A DNA stretch of 17,597 nt from Stramenopiles sp. TOSAG23-2 (taxonomy: Eukaryota; Sar). The first letter of the stretch is position 1, and the number at the start of each line of letters is the position of its first letter. The notes below the pieces were generated by a model, which did not search any database, had not been told where the DNA came from, and saw only the letters and a list, made by a program, of their open reading frames with translations. This document shows, one piece after another, positions 15,127-17,597 of the stretch. The position numbers were made by a program, and so were the translations under genes. The stretch is from assembly GCA_900128395.1 (NCBI GenBank), contig LT649636.1, positions 1 to 17,597 of the forward strand, in the 5' to 3' direction.

Positions 15127-17498
15127 GTCAAAGGGGGTGCTTTAAAAATAGATAGAAAGGTGTTTGTTTTGTTGGCTTGTTTTTGTATGATTGCATCTTT
15201 CTGTTTCAAATCTTGAATTTCATTTCGTGATACTGCATCTTTCTTTTCTAAATGCTGGATTTTACTTCTTGATATTGCATCTTTCTTTTCTAATACTGCA
15301 TCTTTCTGCTTCAAATCTTGAATTTCATGGCGTGATATCGCATCTTTCCTTTTCAGCATATCTATTTCATCTTGTAATTTCCGCATACCAATATTCTCAG
15401 CATCAGCATCAGCATCAGCAACACCAAATACAAATGCGCTTGCACTATTCATTAAGTTTGTTATACCTGACCATACTCCCAGCATTCGTCTTCGCCGCCG
15501 CCTCTGCAATGGTTCTAATAACGCATTTACTTCATTGTAATATGTTGCTAACATATGTTCGTACGGGTAAAAAAGTTCACACAAACGTATTGCTTCATTT
15601 GTTGGTAAACCAAATTCACGAGGACCACATAGTAATGTTGTTTCGAATAAATTGTTTACTTTTTGTTGTAATTTATCACCATCTTTTATACCATTCACAG
15701 CTTTGTTCATGCCTTGTTGCAAGTACCCATCTTTTTTCAATACGTCTACAATCTCACCGTATAAATTGTCTACTGTTATATTACCGCCTTGCGCTAATGC
15801 AAATGGTACAATATGACTACGTGGAACCGTTCCTGATGGGTCATTGCACGTCTTTAGATGTTGAAAATTATCTTTTCTGCAGCATATATTTGGCCATAAA
15901 TCACGTCCCGTGTATTTTGGTAACAATGGTAATCTTGGATATAATTTTTCCTCCAGTAATTTGATAAAACGCGGGCGAAAATTACAAAAGGAACTAATTA
16001 AACGGTCACGGTTTTCATTTAAACAGTATTTATCATCAATTTCTGCATTTGTTGGAACAACAATACCTGTTCGTAATACGCCGTATGCCAACCGTTGTTT
16101 TTCTTGCTCGCAATGATGTTTCACATTGTATTCTGGTAATGTTGCTAATTGATTGCGTAAGCGCTGTGCTTCGTTAATAACATCCTGCGTTGCCCAATCC
16201 AATGATAATTTCGCTACTAACCCGTTTGCTTTTTGTTTCACTTCTTCTGATTTTGCATTGGATAATGCAACGGCTTTGATGATGCCACCTTGTTGGTCAC
16301 TTAAAGAACGTACATTTTGTAACATATTGTCGATATCATAACATTTTGGTGAGCCCGGAGGTGATGTTAGGCCACCGGTGCATGGTTTGCATTCAAGGCC
16401 ATCCTTTGTGTAATAGTTTGCAGGGCAAAATTTACATTTAATAATTTGACCAGTGATTATTTGTATAGAACCACGTGGGCATTTAACACAATTATTACAG
16501 TGGCAATAAACCCCCAAGTGTTGTCTTGTTGCATCCACGGCGGCGCATGAGCTGGTAAATGGTGCTTCAGTACACGGATTGGAAGAACATGTATTCCATG
16601 TTGCTGAAGCACCAACCTCATAAATATTAGCGCCACTATTTTTCTCATCAAAAAGTGTATTTATAATGGATATAGTTGCAGATCTAGCTACATATATATC
16701 ATCACCTTTAGCTTCTGCATAATTACTAATGAAAGATGTTTCGCGGATAGTCACCTCCCCCCCAATGTATAATCCACCTCCATTACCGCGAGCCGGCCTG
16801 CTAATTGCTCGGCAGTTACTAATAACACTATTTACAATGTTCATTGTACTAGATCCTACCGCAATACTGTTCATTGTACTAGATCCTACCGCAATACAGC
16901 CTCCATTGCCATCCTCCGCATGACAACGACGAATTATGCTATCTACTATATTTATTGTACCGAGTCCTACATAAATACAACCCCCCATATATGGTCCCCC
17001 GTTATCTTCTATTGTGGAGTTGTAAATGTTTATCATAGCCTTCTTTTTTTGCTCACTATCGGTAGATATTGCACCACCGCTAGCGTCCTGTGCGTTATTA
17101 TTAGAGAGTATGGTGAAATATATACTTAATTTACCACCATTATTACCTATCAGTATTGAACCTCCCCATAGAATGGTAAACTTTAAATTACCACCTGTCA
17201 ACTTCACATACCGCAATATCAACTTATCGTTCACACCATCTATATAAAAATGGCGTTGCTGACTTGGAGCGGTAATAACTATTAAATTATCCATATCCTC
17301 CACCGTACCAACAATTTCTAACGTATTTGTAACCACCACACCACCACCACCGTTATACTTAGTAGTAGCAGTACCAGAAATAGTACAATCTGTACTACGT
17401 TGAAATGTCCCAGTGTTTGACGCACCTGTACAATCCCATTCCGTGGCGTTTGCATTGTTGAGAAACAATAATAAAAACACCAAAATCATTATACGCAT
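15042..17498 (-). CDS. Secreted beta-helix / Cys-rich / coiled-coil protein
   Basis: 818 residues. Residues 1-18 are a clear signal peptide (MRIMILVFLLLFLNNANA), so the product is probably secreted or at the cell surface. Residues about 60-290 show right-handed parallel beta-helix style repeats (GG.I.IG, I.NS.I..N), typical of pectate-lyase-like folds and algal surface proteins. Residues about 302-385 are Cys-rich with CPxxYY...C.PC..G..S..GSP.C, matching GCC2/GCC3 or ephrin-receptor-like repeats. Residues about 390-660 are an unrecognised globular region with CC and C residues and a patch SHIVP...GG...DNL at 561-579. A run of six Arg at about 665-671 follows, then a weakly hydrophobic segment that might be a membrane anchor, then (AD) repeats and a 14-residue-period coiled coil (718-773). 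No catalytic pectinase residues identified, so a binding or structural role is as likely as an enzymatic one. ATG 17498 is the first start and A is at -3. Confidence 0.8.
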   Translation of the reverse strand: MRIMILVFLLLFLNNANATEWDCTGASNTGTFQRSTDCTISGTATTKYNGGGGVVVTNTLEIVGTVEDMDNLIVITAPSQQRHFYIDGVNDKLILRYVKLTGGNLKFTILWGGSILIGNNGGKLSIYFTILSNNNAQDASGGAISTDSEQKKKAMINIYNSTIEDNGGPYMGGCIYVGLGTINIVDSIIRRCHAEDGNGGCIAVGSSTMNSIAVGSSTMNIVNSVISNCRAISRPARGNGGGLYIGGEVTIRETSFISNYAEAKGDDIYVARSATISIINTLFDEKNSGANIYEVGASATWNTCSSNPCTEAPFTSSCAAVDATRQHLGVYCHCNNCVKCPRGSIQIITGQIIKCKFCPANYYTKDGLECKPCTGGLTSPPGSPKCYDIDNMLQNVRSLSDQQGGIIKAVALSNAKSEEVKQKANGLVAKLSLDWATQDVINEAQRLRNQLATLPEYNVKHHCEQEKQRLAYGVLRTGIVVPTNAEIDDKYCLNENRDRLISSFCNFRPRFIKLLEEKLYPRLPLLPKYTGRDLWPNICCRKDNFQHLKTCNDPSGTVPRSHIVPFALAQGGNITVDNLYGEIVDVLKKDGYLQQGMNKAVNGIKDGDKLQQKVNNLFETTLLCGPREFGLPTNEAIRLCELFYPYEHMLATYYNEVNALLEPLQRRRRRRMLGVWSGITNLMNSASAFVFGVADADADAENIGMRKLQDEIDMLKRKDAISRHEIQDLKQKDAVLEKKDAISRSKIQHLEKKDAVSRNEIQDLKQKDAIIQKQANKTNTFLSIFKAPPLTQINNENTSVPLLRSNWTKRFASNVYTN
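15180..15347 (-). repeat. 42-bp coiled-coil tandem repeats
   Basis: Units of 14 residues (two heptads) with consensus KDAISRxEIQDLKQ: full units at 15306-15347, 15243-15284 and 15201-15242, and half units KDAVLEK at 15285-15305 and KDAIIQK at 15180-15200. DNA similarity between units is high, which indicates recent expansion by duplication in 21- or 42-bp steps. Confidence 0.85.
16838..16897 (-). repeat. Exact 30-bp tandem duplication in the beta-helix
   Basis: Copies at 16838-16867 and 16868-16897 are identical and add ten residues in frame (AVGSSTMNSI then AVGSSTMNIV). This falls on the beta-helix region, so it changes part of one coil or adds a partial one. Confidence 0.95.
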
Positions 17499-17597
17499 CT
17501 TATTATTACGTTATGTTGCTGGCACTATGTATATTTTGCAACACTTAAAATACAATATTTTATTGCGTTATGTTGCTTGCACTATGTATATTTTGTT
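17499..17597 (-). promoter_or_regulatory. Upstream region of the secreted-protein gene with 36-bp direct repeat
   Basis: Two direct repeats, 17503-17538 and 17560-17595, agree at 34 of 36 positions with an offset of 57 bp; the core reads CGTTATGTTGCTkGCACTATG. The nearest copy starts only 4 bp from the ATG, so it probably covers the leader and core promoter. The window ends inside or just after the second copy, so more copies may follow. Confidence 0.65.

Noticed and set aside
15191-15964. A 257-codon + strand frame opposite the secreted-protein gene
   Set aside because: Its repeats (LHLSFLN-type) are the antisense reading of the coiled-coil repeats; the - strand frame has the signal peptide and recognisable domains.
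1-17597. Giant DNA virus origin, suggested by intron-free long frames, AT-richness and short spacing
   Set aside because: No viral hallmark gene is present, and the MSP/ASH-like giant coiled-coil and Tudor-like proteins fit a cellular flagellate better. Not fully excluded.

Overview
The window looks like nuclear DNA from a unicellular eukaryote, probably a flagellated, AT-rich and intron-poor protist. Reasons: four very long intron-free reading frames with homopolymeric Asn/Gln/Ser/Thr/Asp tracts; no Shine-Dalgarno pattern or operon layout; Tudor-like and zinc-finger chromatin-type architecture; a 3.2-kaa coiled-coil protein headed by an MSP/ASH-like domain of the kind found in cilium and centrosome proteins; and a secreted beta-helix plus GCC2/GCC3-type Cys-rich protein of a style common in algal and stramenopile genomes. 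I cannot name the lineage. A giant DNA virus is a less likely alternative.

Layout: (1) 83-2695, +, a probable nuclear protein with two related Tudor-like modules and an unusual zinc finger. (2) 2696-3411, a 716-bp intergenic region between convergent genes, holding a TA microsatellite, a cluster of hairpins and a GCAGAG minisatellite. (3) 3412-13080, -, the giant MSP/ASH-like coiled-coil protein. (4) 13081-13581, a 501-bp AT-rich divergent promoter region with a perfect 12-bp inverted repeat and a G/T-rich tract. (5) 13582-15126, +, a coiled-coil protein with a winged-helix-like C-terminus. (6) 15042-17498, -, a secreted beta-helix/Cys-rich/coiled-coil protein whose 3' end overlaps gene 5's coding sequence by 85 bp on the opposite strand. 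(7) 17499-17597, the upstream region of that gene, with two copies of a 36-bp direct repeat.

The genes do not form an obvious pathway: one is probably nuclear, one probably centrosomal or ciliary, one a possible nuclear coiled-coil factor, one extracellular or cell surface. The most notable points are the antisense coding overlap, recent in-frame duplications in the secreted protein, an HNH-like sequence patch in that protein, the hairpin-rich convergent intergenic region, and very large simple-repeat load inside intact coding frames. Functional calls rest on sequence patterns read by eye; no database search was possible.
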